The notes beneath the pieces were generated by a model, which ran no database searches, was not told where the DNA came from, and saw only the letters and a program-made list of their open reading frames with translations. From Citrobacter freundii (GTDB lineage Bacteria > Bacteroidota > Bacteroidia > Chitinophagales > Chitinophagaceae), in assembly GCA_003243445.1 (NCBI GenBank), contig QFQQ01000080.1, positions 1 through 26,769 of the forward strand: a stretch of 26,769 nt of DNA, read 5' to 3'. This document shows positions 1 through 5,731 of this stretch, piece after piece; within the stretch, counting starts at the first letter, position 1, and each line of letters begins with the position of its first letter. Both the position numbers and the translations under genes were made by a program.

Positions 1-300
1 CTCGGTAACAAAGCATCAGGCGATGGGTGGAAATATCGTGGCCGTGGGCTGATTCAGATTACCGGTCTTGATAATTACCGCCGCTGCGGAACGGGATTAA
101 AACTGGATTTAGTCAGTAATCCTGAGTTACTGGAAAAGGATATCAACGCTGCACGGTCAGCTGCATGGTTCTACGCCACCAGCGGATGTCTGAGCTACTC
201 CGGCGATCTGGTTCGCATAACTCAGATCATCAATGGTGGACAGAACGGTATTAACGACCGCCGTGAACGTTACGCCAAAGCAAAAAACGGACTGGTATGA
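1..300 (+). CDS. Endolysin, GH19 chitinase/lysozyme family (3' part)
   Basis: The open frame runs from base 1 to a TGA at 298-300 and encodes the last 99 residues; the start lies left of the window. The peptide contains 'YRGRGLIQITGLDNYRRCG', the typical GH19 substrate-groove segment, followed by 'AWFYATSGC' and a C-terminal 'INGGQNGINDRRERYAKA'. These match phage endolysins of the glycoside hydrolase 19 (chitinase-like lysozyme) family, which cut the glycan strand of peptidoglycan at lysis. The catalytic glutamates of the family would be in the missing N-terminal part. The gene sits directly upstream of the spanin pair, which supports a lysis cassette. The family call is confident from the sequence; whether a signal-anchor is present cannot be seen. 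Confidence 0.85.
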   Translation, partial: LGNKASGDGWKYRGRGLIQITGLDNYRRCGTGLKLDLVSNPELLEKDINAARSAAWFYATSGCLSYSGDLVRITQIINGGQNGINDRRERYAKAKNGLV

Positions 301-307
301 GGTCGAA

Positions 308-577
308 ATGGGACTTGAAATGATTATCGGCCTGGCTGTTGCTGTGCTGGCTGCAATTGCAGGTGCTTTTGGTCTGGGTAAATCACGCGGTACAAGTATC
401 GCTGAAACAAAAGCAGACCAGCAACGCACTGAAGAACGAGCAGCAGCTACTGAAGCCGTTGCAGAACGCCGGGTAGAGACAACAAAAGGAGCCAGGGATG
501 TACAGCAGACTGTTAATCATCTTCCTGATGACGATGTTGACCGTGAGTTGCGCGAAAAATTTACCCGCAAAACCTGA
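308..577 (+). CDS. i-spanin, Rz-like inner-membrane lysis protein
   Basis: This 89-residue protein has one N-terminal membrane segment (about residues 4-24, rich in Ile, Ala and Gly) followed by a charged, Gln/Glu/Arg-rich helix likely to form a coiled coil. That is the usual build of an i-spanin, which spans the periplasm with its o-spanin partner and fuses inner and outer membranes in the last step of lysis. I chose the ATG at 308 because GAGG at 299-302 sits 5 bases upstream and the hydrophobic segment then begins at the N-terminus. A longer frame upstream would overlap the endolysin and place charged residues before the membrane segment. The o-spanin gene starts inside this one in another frame. 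Confidence 0.8.
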   Translation: MGLEMIIGLAVAVLAAIAGAFGLGKSRGTSIAETKADQQRTEERAAATEAVAERRVETTKGARDVQQTVNHLPDDDVDRELREKFTRKT

Positions 578-731
578 AGTAACGGACACGGCCTGTGACT
601 GGGTGAATATCATCTACCTAACCGAGCACGACATTGAGGTAATGGATCGCCAGACTAAGAAAGATGTGTTGACGCATAACCGGTCTGTTCAGCGCAACTG
701 TCCAAATAAAATCACTACGGCCTCGCAATAG
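498..731 (+). CDS. o-spanin, Rz1-like outer-membrane lipoprotein
   Basis: This 77-residue protein starts inside the i-spanin gene in the +1 frame and overlaps it by 80 bases. Residues 1-18 form a lipoprotein signal: a hydrophobic stretch followed by the lipobox 'LTVSC' with Cys18 as the lipidation site. The mature part is short, with a Cys-Asp-Trp motif and a conserved-looking 'LTHNRSVQRNCP' near the end, as in LysC/Rz1-type o-spanins of temperate phages. The nested arrangement with a predicted i-spanin is strong support. Its TAG stop (729-731) falls within the terminator hairpin that follows, so translation finishes inside the terminator stem-loop. Confidence 0.85.
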   Translation: MYSRLLIIFLMTMLTVSCAKNLPAKPEVTDTACDWVNIIYLTEHDIEVMDRQTKKDVLTHNRSVQRNCPNKITTASQ

Positions 732-742
732 CGGGGCTTTTT
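720..742 (+). terminator. Intrinsic terminator after the spanins
   Basis: A 7-bp stem (GCCTCGC at 720-726 with GCGGGGC at 731-737, one G-T pair) with an AATA loop is followed by five T. It overlaps the end of the o-spanin gene and separates the lysis cassette from the next genes. Late transcription would need antitermination or partial read-through to pass it. Confidence 0.7.
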
Positions 743-760
743 AACAACTGAGGTATGAGC

Positions 761-958
761 ATGACAGTAGTTCTTACAGCTAAGCAGATTGAAGACCTGG
801 CAGCCTTCGCGAAGGAAGATGGCCAGCCTCAATACACCATCACCACCGGCACAATTCCTGAATTTGAAGCTGATAATGGTGAGATTATCCCAGGTTATAC
901 CGGACTTATCGCCTATTCAGAATCACTGGATCACGGTGTATTGCAACTCGACGACTAG
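761..958 (+). CDS. Small phage protein of unknown function
   Basis: A 65-residue acidic protein with no membrane segment or recognisable catalytic motif. Its N-terminus ('MTVVLTAKQIEDLAAFA') looks like a short helix and the rest is probably beta-rich, ending 'LQLDD'. The ATG at 761 is preferred over the in-frame ATG at 755: GAGG at 750-753 lies 7 bases before 761 but almost touches 755. The gene follows directly on the terminator downstream of the spanins. I do not recognise the family beyond an impression that similar small proteins occur near lysis genes of lambdoid phages. Confidence 0.6.
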   Translation: MTVVLTAKQIEDLAAFAKEDGQPQYTITTGTIPEFEADNGEIIPGYTGLIAYSESLDHGVLQLDD

Positions 959-1000
959 CGGCATTACAGCAGGCATTCACTGAGTGTCTGCGATAATGAT

Positions 1001-1028
1001 TTATCAACGCACTTGTAAACGGTATTCT
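1001..1028 (+). promoter_or_regulatory. Possible sigma70 promoter for the accessory gene
   Basis: TTATCA (1001-1006) and TATTCT (1023-1028) are spaced by 16 bases, each matching four of six consensus positions. The gene downstream is flanked by terminators at 720 and 1521, so its own promoter would make sense. The match is weak and this call is tentative. Confidence 0.25.
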
Positions 1029-1057
1029 AGATCTCCAATTATGATAAGGAGGTTTTT

Positions 1058-1462
1058 GTGGTTAAAAATTTAGAATACATGAAGGGTATGCTTGAGGTAT
1101 TTTTGAAAGCGAAAACCCCTTTTATATCTACAAAAGACTTAGCTGAAGCTGGGTATGATATCTGCTCGAATGAAGGTATGTTTCATTATCTACTTCTTAT
1201 TGAGCAAGGTTATATCAGTAATAAAGATCTGATAACGAATGATATAACTAAACTGGGCTACATGCGCCATCGTGGCTATATGCTAGATATGGGTACTGAA
1301 GTGCGGCTATCTGCGCAGGGACAAGAGTTCGCCCAGGCATTAAATGAGCCTACGGTTTTTGAGAAGTTAAAGTCAATGAGCGATGCCCCCTTGAGTACAA
1401 TCAAAGATGTTGGGCTGGAGTTAACAAAGGCATATTTAAAGAAGAAATTTGGCCTCGAGTAA
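1058..1462 (+). CDS. Accessory (moron) protein, possibly winged-helix DUF2513-like
   Basis: A 134-residue protein starting with GTG at 1058, chosen because an AAGGAGG ribosome binding site at 1046-1052 lies 5 bases upstream. The middle ('FHYLLLIEQGYISN' to 'RLSAQGQEFAQAL', about residues 42-95) has the spacing of a winged-helix: helix, helix, a hairpin, then a helix after 'LSAQG'. The C-terminus is a Lys-rich amphipathic helix. This resembles DUF2513-type phage proteins, but I assign no function. It stands alone between two terminators, is visibly more AT-rich than the structural genes, and has its own strong ribosome binding site. These are typical signs of a moron expressed in the lysogen. 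A role in superinfection exclusion or host fitness would be conjecture. Confidence 0.6.
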   Translation: MVKNLEYMKGMLEVFLKAKTPFISTKDLAEAGYDICSNEGMFHYLLLIEQGYISNKDLITNDITKLGYMRHRGYMLDMGTEVRLSAQGQEFAQALNEPTVFEKLKSMSDAPLSTIKDVGLELTKAYLKKKFGLE

Positions 1463-1520
1463 ATTTTCTACCCTCACGGGCTAAGTAATTTTGTGATGGT
1501 TATTCGCAATGAGTATCTCT

Positions 1521-1549
1521 AGCCACTGGCATTTGCTGGTGGCTTTTTT
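1521..1549 (+). terminator. Strong intrinsic terminator after the accessory gene
   Basis: AGCCACTGGC (1521-1530) pairs along all 10 positions with GCTGGTGGCT (1535-1544), with two G-T pairs, around an ATTT loop. A run of T reaches 1549. It closes the accessory gene and lies just upstream of the folded leader at 1591. Confidence 0.8.
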
Positions 1550-1590
1550 ATTGCGCTTCGCACGCGCACATCAAAGAGAGTCTTTCAGTA

Positions 1591-1657
1591 GTGAGCCTGG
1601 GTGATGCCGTTAGGTTGCGTTTACCTCTCGGGCGGCATTGCCGTGCGACAGGCTCAC
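1591..1657 (+). ncRNA. Candidate structured RNA / folded mRNA leader
   Basis: GTGAGCCTG (1591-1599) pairs perfectly with CAGGCTCAC (1649-1657). Stacked directly on it, GGTGATGCCG (1600-1609) pairs with CGGCATTGCC (1633-1642), using two G-T pairs. The only interruption in this 19-bp compound helix is a 6-base bulge, GTGCGA (1643-1648). The apical loop holds a further AGGT/ACCT stem (1612-1615, 1623-1626). The fold ends just before the ribosome binding site of the gene at 1676 and begins 42 bases after a terminator. It could be a cis-acting leader, an sRNA or an RNA processing site. I cannot name a known RNA family. Confidence 0.5.
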
Positions 1658-1675
1658 GTCTAAAAGGAAACGCAC

Positions 1676-2014
1676 ATGAAGTATCAGCTCGCAAAACTGT
1701 ATCGCGGAGGACGTTTTTTCGGGTATGGAATAGCTGTAGGCGGTTTGCTTCTTGATGATCAGGTTTCAACAACCATAGATACAGACGCTAAAAATCTGCC
1801 GATAGTGACCGCAATTTTTCATTTAAGTAATGAACATTCAGAAAACCAGCCCCGAATTGATTTGGATAATCCCCTCGCTTCTAACGAGCTTAATGTTGTT
1901 ATCCATACAGATAAGCCATTTACCGTTGAGCAGGCAGAAGAGCTTCGAGATACGGTGAAAGAATTTCTTGCTAAGCATAATCTTTCTGGTGGTGGTGTAT
2001 GGACGTCTTTATAA
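1676..2014 (+). CDS. Small phage protein of unknown function
   Basis: A 112-residue soluble protein with a ribosome binding site (AAGGAA) about 7 bases before the ATG. The N-terminal half contains 'YRGGRFFGYGIAVGGLLLD'. The C-terminal part has 'FTVEQAEELRDTVKEFLAKHN', a long amphipathic helix. There is no catalytic motif I recognise. It overlaps the start of the large glycosyltransferase gene by 16 bases in another frame, so the two are likely translationally coupled. Its translation may be influenced by the RNA fold at 1591-1657. It may serve the glycosyltransferase block, but that is inference from position only. Confidence 0.55.
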   Translation: MKYQLAKLYRGGRFFGYGIAVGGLLLDDQVSTTIDTDAKNLPIVTAIFHLSNEHSENQPRIDLDNPLASNELNVVIHTDKPFTVEQAEELRDTVKEFLAKHNLSGGGVWTSL

Positions 2015-3456
2015 GCGGAATTAGGTTTGTACCAGAAAGCGCCAATTCATCGCGCATAGGCATCGCAATCACAACCCATAATCGTCCTGAAGTGCTTAAG
2101 CGTGCCATTGAGCAGCACATGAAGCATCTTCCATCTGGTGTGCTGGTGGTTGTGATAGACGATGGATCAAGTCCAGCCGCTGTTGTACCGGCTAACGTGA
2201 AGCTGGTACGTCATGATCAATCACTCGGCATTGTCGCCTCTAAGAACGCCAGCCTGACAGCGCTGGTGGACGCAGGGTGTGAGCATCTCTTCCTGTGGGA
2301 TGATGACGCATGGCCAATCGCTGATAACTGGCATCTACCTTACATCGAATCTCCAGAGCCGCATCTGGCTTATCAATTTCTCGATCTGGCTGGCCCACGA
2401 AAAATAAACGATATGACCGTCCTGTATCGGGATGATAAGCATATCGCTTACACTGGGCAGCGCGGCGTTATGCTTTATTACCACCGCAGCGCCATTGATA
2501 AGGTTGGCGGCTTTGATCCGGTATACGGTCGTGGAATGTACGAGCATCCTGATCTGGCGCTTCGCATTCACAATGCCGGGTTATCGACCTGGGCGTTTGC
2601 GGATGTTACTGGCTCTGAAAAGCTCATTCATTCGATGGACGAGTATGAAGAGGTGGCCCGCTCCATCCCAAGACCTGAGCGCGAGAACCTGGCAAAGACT
2701 AATGCCAGAATTTATAGCGCTAGACGGGACAGTGGATATTCAGGATATGCCCCATACCGACAGCAGCATGATGTGGTGATTACCTCGCTTCTGACAAGTG
2801 AGCCAGATCCGCAGCGCAAAGTTAAGATGTCCGCCGACCCTGCACTATTGCAGGTGTGGGCAAGCTCTATTCGTGGCGCAAAAGCTGTAGTGCTGGCAGA
2901 CGAACTGAACACGGCGCCGGTAGGTGCAACTCTCGTGTCAGTTCCTATAGTTAGTATGAGTCCGTACTTTGCGCGCTGGCTGCATATCTATCAGTACCTG
3001 AGAGCTCATCCTGAATATCGCTTCGTCTGGTGCACCGACGGCACTGACGTTGAGATGCTTCGGGAGCCTTGGGCAGCAATGGAACCCGGTAAAATTTACG
3101 TCGGCTCAGAGCATAAGACCTATGCCGAAGAGTGGATGAAAGTTAATCACCACGGCAAAGCCTATAAAGATTTCCTCGAACGGCACCGGGATGAACAATT
3201 GCTTAATGCTGGTCTGATAGGTGGTCTCCGTGAAGATGTTATGGAATTTGCCCACCGCATCGTCCGACAGTACTACCTGATTGAAAGCCACCGATACTGG
3301 AAGGTAGAGACGGCGCCCGCCACGCTGGTGGATATGGCTGCTTTCGGTATGGCTGCCAAATCATTCGGTGATCGAATCGTTTCCGGCCCGCGTATCCATA
3401 CCGTTTTTAAAACTGATGGCTTCGGCAAGGAAGTTGCTTTCTGGCGCCATAAATAA
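1999..3456 (+). CDS. Two-domain phage glycosyltransferase (GT2 domain plus second GT-A-like domain)
   Basis: A 485-residue soluble protein without membrane segments. Residues 20-215 form a GT2-type GT-A domain: 'ITTHNRPEVLKRAIE' at 24-38, D54-D55 at the nucleotide-binding strand end, an Asp triplet D101-D103 in 'LFLWDDDAWPI' for metal and sugar nucleotide, and 'GGFDPVYGRG' near 170-179. Residues 257-485 look like a second GT-A fold: 'WCTDGTD' (D347 and D350, a DxD-like site), 'LLNAGLIGG' at 401-409 and 'DMAAFG' at 445-450. These resemble the DxD and Asn-Ala-Gly motifs of GT8-like and collagen-glucosyltransferase-like enzymes. It would transfer sugars from nucleotide donors in the cytoplasm; the acceptor is unknown. 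It lies in the late operon between lysis and packaging genes and is not linked to the gtr cassette at the right end. Virion-protein glycosylation or DNA modification are possible roles. Confidence 0.7.
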   Translation: MDVFISGIRFVPESANSSRIGIAITTHNRPEVLKRAIEQHMKHLPSGVLVVVIDDGSSPAAVVPANVKLVRHDQSLGIVASKNASLTALVDAGCEHLFLWDDDAWPIADNWHLPYIESPEPHLAYQFLDLAGPRKINDMTVLYRDDKHIAYTGQRGVMLYYHRSAIDKVGGFDPVYGRGMYEHPDLALRIHNAGLSTWAFADVTGSEKLIHSMDEYEEVARSIPRPERENLAKTNARIYSARRDSGYSGYAPYRQQHDVVITSLLTSEPDPQRKVKMSADPALLQVWASSIRGAKAVVLADELNTAPVGATLVSVPIVSMSPYFARWLHIYQYLRAHPEYRFVWCTDGTDVEMLREPWAAMEPGKIYVGSEHKTYAEEWMKVNHHGKAYKDFLERHRDEQLLNAGLIGGLREDVMEFAHRIVRQYYLIESHRYWKVETAPATLVDMAAFGMAAKSFGDRIVSGPRIHTVFKTDGFGKEVAFWRHK

Positions 3457-3499
3457 CCCCCATTAAATTCCTTCATTCCTTTTTGTGGAAGGTTGTCCT

Positions 3500-4018
3500 A
3501 TGCCTAAAAAAAGACCCCTTGAGGAAAGATTCTGGGAGAAGGTTGATAAGCGTGAAGAGGATCAGTGTTGGGGCTGGCTTGGTGCTACTACTCAACCTTA
3601 TGGCGGAAGGCACATTAAGCCTCAGGTTTATGGAAAAATAGCAGGGCCCAGAACACCAGATGGACGTGTAATTTGGTCTGCTCATCGACTCTCTTGGTCT
3701 TTGAAACATGGAGATATTCCACCCGGCATGCTGGTGGATCATAAATGCCATAACACGCTTTGCGTAAATCCTTCACATCTCAGGCTCGTGACTCCAAAGC
3801 AAAACAGTGAAAACCGAGAGGGAGCCGCTGTTACGCGTAATTCATCAGGAAAGCGCGGTGTCAGATGGAATTCTCAGGTTGGAAAGTGGCATGCGTACTA
3901 CAGCCACAACAGGCAATCCCATTGTGTAGGGTTCTTTGATGATCTTGAAGAGGCTGCAGAAGCTGCCAGGCAGGCTCGAAATAAGGTGTTTACTCATAAT
4001 GATGCAGACAGATGTTAA
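3500..4018 (+). CDS. Free-standing HNH homing-type endonuclease with AP2 DNA-binding domain
   Basis: A 172-residue protein. The ATG at 3500 is preferred over the in-frame GTG at 3485 because GGAAGG (3487-3492) is spaced 7 bases from it. Residues 60-106 hold the HNH_3-type nuclease: His62, 'VDHKCHNTLCVNPSHL' with D80-H81, N90 and H93. Residues 115-160 ('SGKRGVRWNSQVGKWHAYY' onward) form an AP2-like DNA-binding domain. This two-part design is typical of mobile endonuclease genes that spread between related phages by cutting intronless or insertless alleles. It sits between two glycosyltransferase genes and overlaps the second by 17 bases. It therefore looks like an insertion into a pre-existing operon and is distinct from the packaging HNH downstream. 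Confidence 0.8.
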   Translation: MPKKRPLEERFWEKVDKREEDQCWGWLGATTQPYGGRHIKPQVYGKIAGPRTPDGRVIWSAHRLSWSLKHGDIPPGMLVDHKCHNTLCVNPSHLRLVTPKQNSENREGAAVTRNSSGKRGVRWNSQVGKWHAYYSHNRQSHCVGFFDDLEEAAEAARQARNKVFTHNDADRC

Positions 4019-4592
4019 GTTTGTTGTCGTCGGCTACCACACCCGGCGCGCTATGGCTACCAGCCTTGCTGATCAGTTAGGCGCACATCTGCTGATTGAT
4101 AGTGGTAACCACGGTGCTAACTGGAATCATCGACGCGCGCTGGAGTGGGCAGCCAATCAATCATGCCGTGTTGTCGTACTTGAAGATGATGCTATGCCAG
4201 TTGTTGGGTTCCGCGGCAAGATTGCTGTGTGGCTTTCTCGATATCCAGATGCACTGTGTTCATTTTATCTCGGCACTGGCCGTCCACCACAGTATCAACT
4301 GGAGATAGCATCAAAGCTAATAGCAGCTGACAAGGCCAGAGCTGACTTCATTACATTGCCGCGTCTTATTCATGGCGTCTGCTACAGCGTACCTCAGCAG
4401 CATATCAAGAGAGTGCTGGATAAATGGAACCACAGTAAAGCAGCAGACTATGCAGTCGGTGATGCTTACGGTGGCCCTGTTGTCTATCCATGCTACTCAC
4501 TTGTTGACCACGCTGATGGACAGCCAGTAGAACCAGCCAGAGACAATCAGCCAAGAACAGAACGCCGCAGAGCATGGAGGTTACATGTCTAA
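4002..4592 (+). CDS. Small phage glycosyltransferase, GT25/GT-A-like
   Basis: A 196-residue soluble protein. The key segment is 'SCRVVVLEDDAMPV' at residues 54-67, with E61-D62-D63 at the end of a beta strand, as in GT25-type and related GT-A enzymes where the acidic triplet binds metal and nucleotide sugar. It is preceded by 'GANWNHRRALEWA' and followed by a conserved-looking 'HGVCYSVPQQHI'. It ends in an Arg-rich tail. The start at 4002 overlaps the end of the endonuclease gene; an ATG at 3999 is also possible. The stop overlaps the start of the next HNH gene by 8 bases. Together with the two-domain enzyme upstream this gives three transferase domains in the late operon. The acceptor is unknown. 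Confidence 0.6.
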   Translation: MQTDVKFVVVGYHTRRAMATSLADQLGAHLLIDSGNHGANWNHRRALEWAANQSCRVVVLEDDAMPVVGFRGKIAVWLSRYPDALCSFYLGTGRPPQYQLEIASKLIAADKARADFITLPRLIHGVCYSVPQQHIKRVLDKWNHSKAADYAVGDAYGGPVVYPCYSLVDHADGQPVEPARDNQPRTERRRAWRLHV

Positions 4593-4950
4593 GCTAAAGA
4601 CACTACAGCCGCGCCTGAAGGCTATCGACACGCGAAGAATAAAGCCTGTCTATGGTGAGCATCGTCGAGTGAGTGGAAGCGCAAGGGTAAGCCTTAAGCG
4701 TCGTATCTATGTGCGTGACGGTGGTCACTGCTGTATGTGCAATCAAGTAGTAGACCTGCATGACAGCGAGCTTGATCACCGAATAGCACTGCAGTTTGGC
4801 GGCGACAACGATGAGAGCAACCTGTGGACGCTGTGTATTGAGTGTCACTCAGGTAAGTCATCACGTGAGGCATCAACGAACCAGCCTGATAGTGAGGCGC
4901 TGAAGTATCAAGTTCCTGAAGACAATAGGAATAACATTACTATTCTGTGA
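4585..4950 (+). CDS. HNH endonuclease of the DNA-packaging module
   Basis: A 121-residue protein with an Arg/Lys-rich N-terminus and a zinc-type HNH domain: C49xxC52, 'ELDHRIALQFGGDNDESNL' (D64-H65, N79), then C84xxC87 and H88 in 'CIECHSGKS'. HNH proteins encoded immediately before TerS/TerL, such as HK97 gp74, stimulate terminase cutting at cos and are widespread in phages with 3' cohesive ends. The gene position here, two genes upstream of TerS, fits that role exactly. It differs in fold class from the HNH-AP2 protein upstream. The family is clear; the packaging role is by synteny. Confidence 0.85.
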   Translation: MSKLKTLQPRLKAIDTRRIKPVYGEHRRVSGSARVSLKRRIYVRDGGHCCMCNQVVDLHDSELDHRIALQFGGDNDESNLWTLCIECHSGKSSREASTNQPDSEALKYQVPEDNRNNITIL

Positions 4951-4957
4951 GGCTCAT

Positions 4958-5173
4958 ATGGGGTGGTTATTACTGCTCATCCTTGCTGTATTCATCCTCT
5001 TCCTGATGGAGGCGTCCAATGGCGCTCAGCCTACATGGATGTCTTGTAGGGAGATGAGGAATAGATACGGAACGCCGAAAAGAAAAGATAGCAGGCTTCC
5101 TGGTGGTGGCTATCAGCCAGTGAAACCGGAAGGTAAAACTGGGGAAATTTTACCGCCACCTAAACAACGATAG
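4958..5173 (+). CDS. Small single-pass membrane protein
   Basis: A 71-residue protein. Residues 2-18 ('GWLLLLILAVFILFLME') are a clear N-terminal membrane anchor. The rest is basic and Pro/Gly-rich, ending 'ILPPPKQR', and is probably unstructured in the cytoplasm. A GAGG ribosome binding site lies about 6 bases before the ATG. It starts 7 bases after the packaging HNH gene and ends at the beginning of the probable cos region. Function unknown. A small membrane protein within the packaging module is unusual for structural or packaging genes, so it may be a passenger. Confidence 0.55.
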   Translation: MGWLLLLILAVFILFLMEASNGAQPTWMSCREMRNRYGTPKRKDSRLPGGGYQPVKPEGKTGEILPPPKQR

Positions 5174-5266
5174 GTGGGGGGGTATGGTTGGGTGTCAACG
5201 CCGATCGCTCTGGACACCGCGCCCCCTCTCACGCGCAGAAAATTTTCCCCTTTGGAGGGTGTTAAC
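5173..5266 (+). other. Candidate cos / terminase-binding region upstream of terS
   Basis: The non-coding stretch before terS begins with a run of G (GGTGGGGGGG, 5173-5182). It then shows an inverted repeat, GGTGTC (5191-5196) and GACACC (5213-5218), followed by a C-rich then AT-rich tract. In HK97-like phages cos lies in this position, next to the HNH and terminase genes. The nick position and overhang cannot be read from sequence alone. Confidence 0.35.
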
Positions 5267-5728
5267 GTGTTAACAGGACAAAAGCGCAAATTCGCACAAG
5301 CGCTGATGTCCGGTTCATCCCAGGCTGAAGCAGCCCGAAAGGCCGGTTACTCCGAGAAAACCGCGAGGTCACAGGGTTCCCGGCTGGCAAAAGACCCGGA
5401 TATCATCGCGTTTATCAGTAAAAAACGTGGGGCCGAAGTCATTGCCGAGCAGGCTGTTTCTGAACCAGATGACCTGCCAAAAGTTGTTAACAGAACGGTG
5501 AAGGAATTTGATGATCCGCTTGAGTTCCTGAAAGCAGTGATGAACGACGTATCAGAAGAGACGGATGTCAGAAAAGACGCCGCAAAAGCGATGCTGCCAT
5601 ACCTTCACCCCAAAAAAGGAGAAGGCGGTAAAAAGGATGCAAGACATGCCGCCGCGAAGGTTGCAGCCACGGGTAGCAAGTTTGGGGCAATGGCACCGCC
5701 GAAGCTTGTTGTTAATAACAAGGGGTAA
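5267..5728 (+). CDS. Terminase small subunit, Terminase_2 family
   Basis: A 153-residue DNA-binding subunit that recognises the packaging site and recruits the large subunit. The N-terminus has 'LTGQKRKFAQALMSG' and a helix-turn-helix 'QAEAARKAGYSEKTARSQG' (about residues 19-37) followed by 'LAKDPDIIAFI', the standard Terminase_2 arrangement. The C-terminus is Lys-rich. I prefer the GTG at 5267, since GGAGG at 5254-5258 is 8 bases upstream and the protein then begins at the conserved segment. An in-frame extension to 5174 has no ribosome binding site and would read through the probable cos region. It ends 3 bases before the large-subunit gene. Confidence 0.85.
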   Translation: MLTGQKRKFAQALMSGSSQAEAARKAGYSEKTARSQGSRLAKDPDIIAFISKKRGAEVIAEQAVSEPDDLPKVVNRTVKEFDDPLEFLKAVMNDVSEETDVRKDAAKAMLPYLHPKKGEGGKKDARHAAAKVAATGSKFGAMAPPKLVVNNKG

Positions 5729-5731
5729 TCA

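Noticed and set aside
2432..2779. Same-strand alternative frame inside the large glycosyltransferase
   Set aside because: A shadow frame: the main frame keeps all transferase motifs across this region.
5174..5266. N-terminal extension of TerS to a GTG at 5174
   Set aside because: No ribosome binding site, and the extension reads through the likely cos dyad. The GTG at 5267 has GGAGG at proper spacing and starts at the conserved domain.
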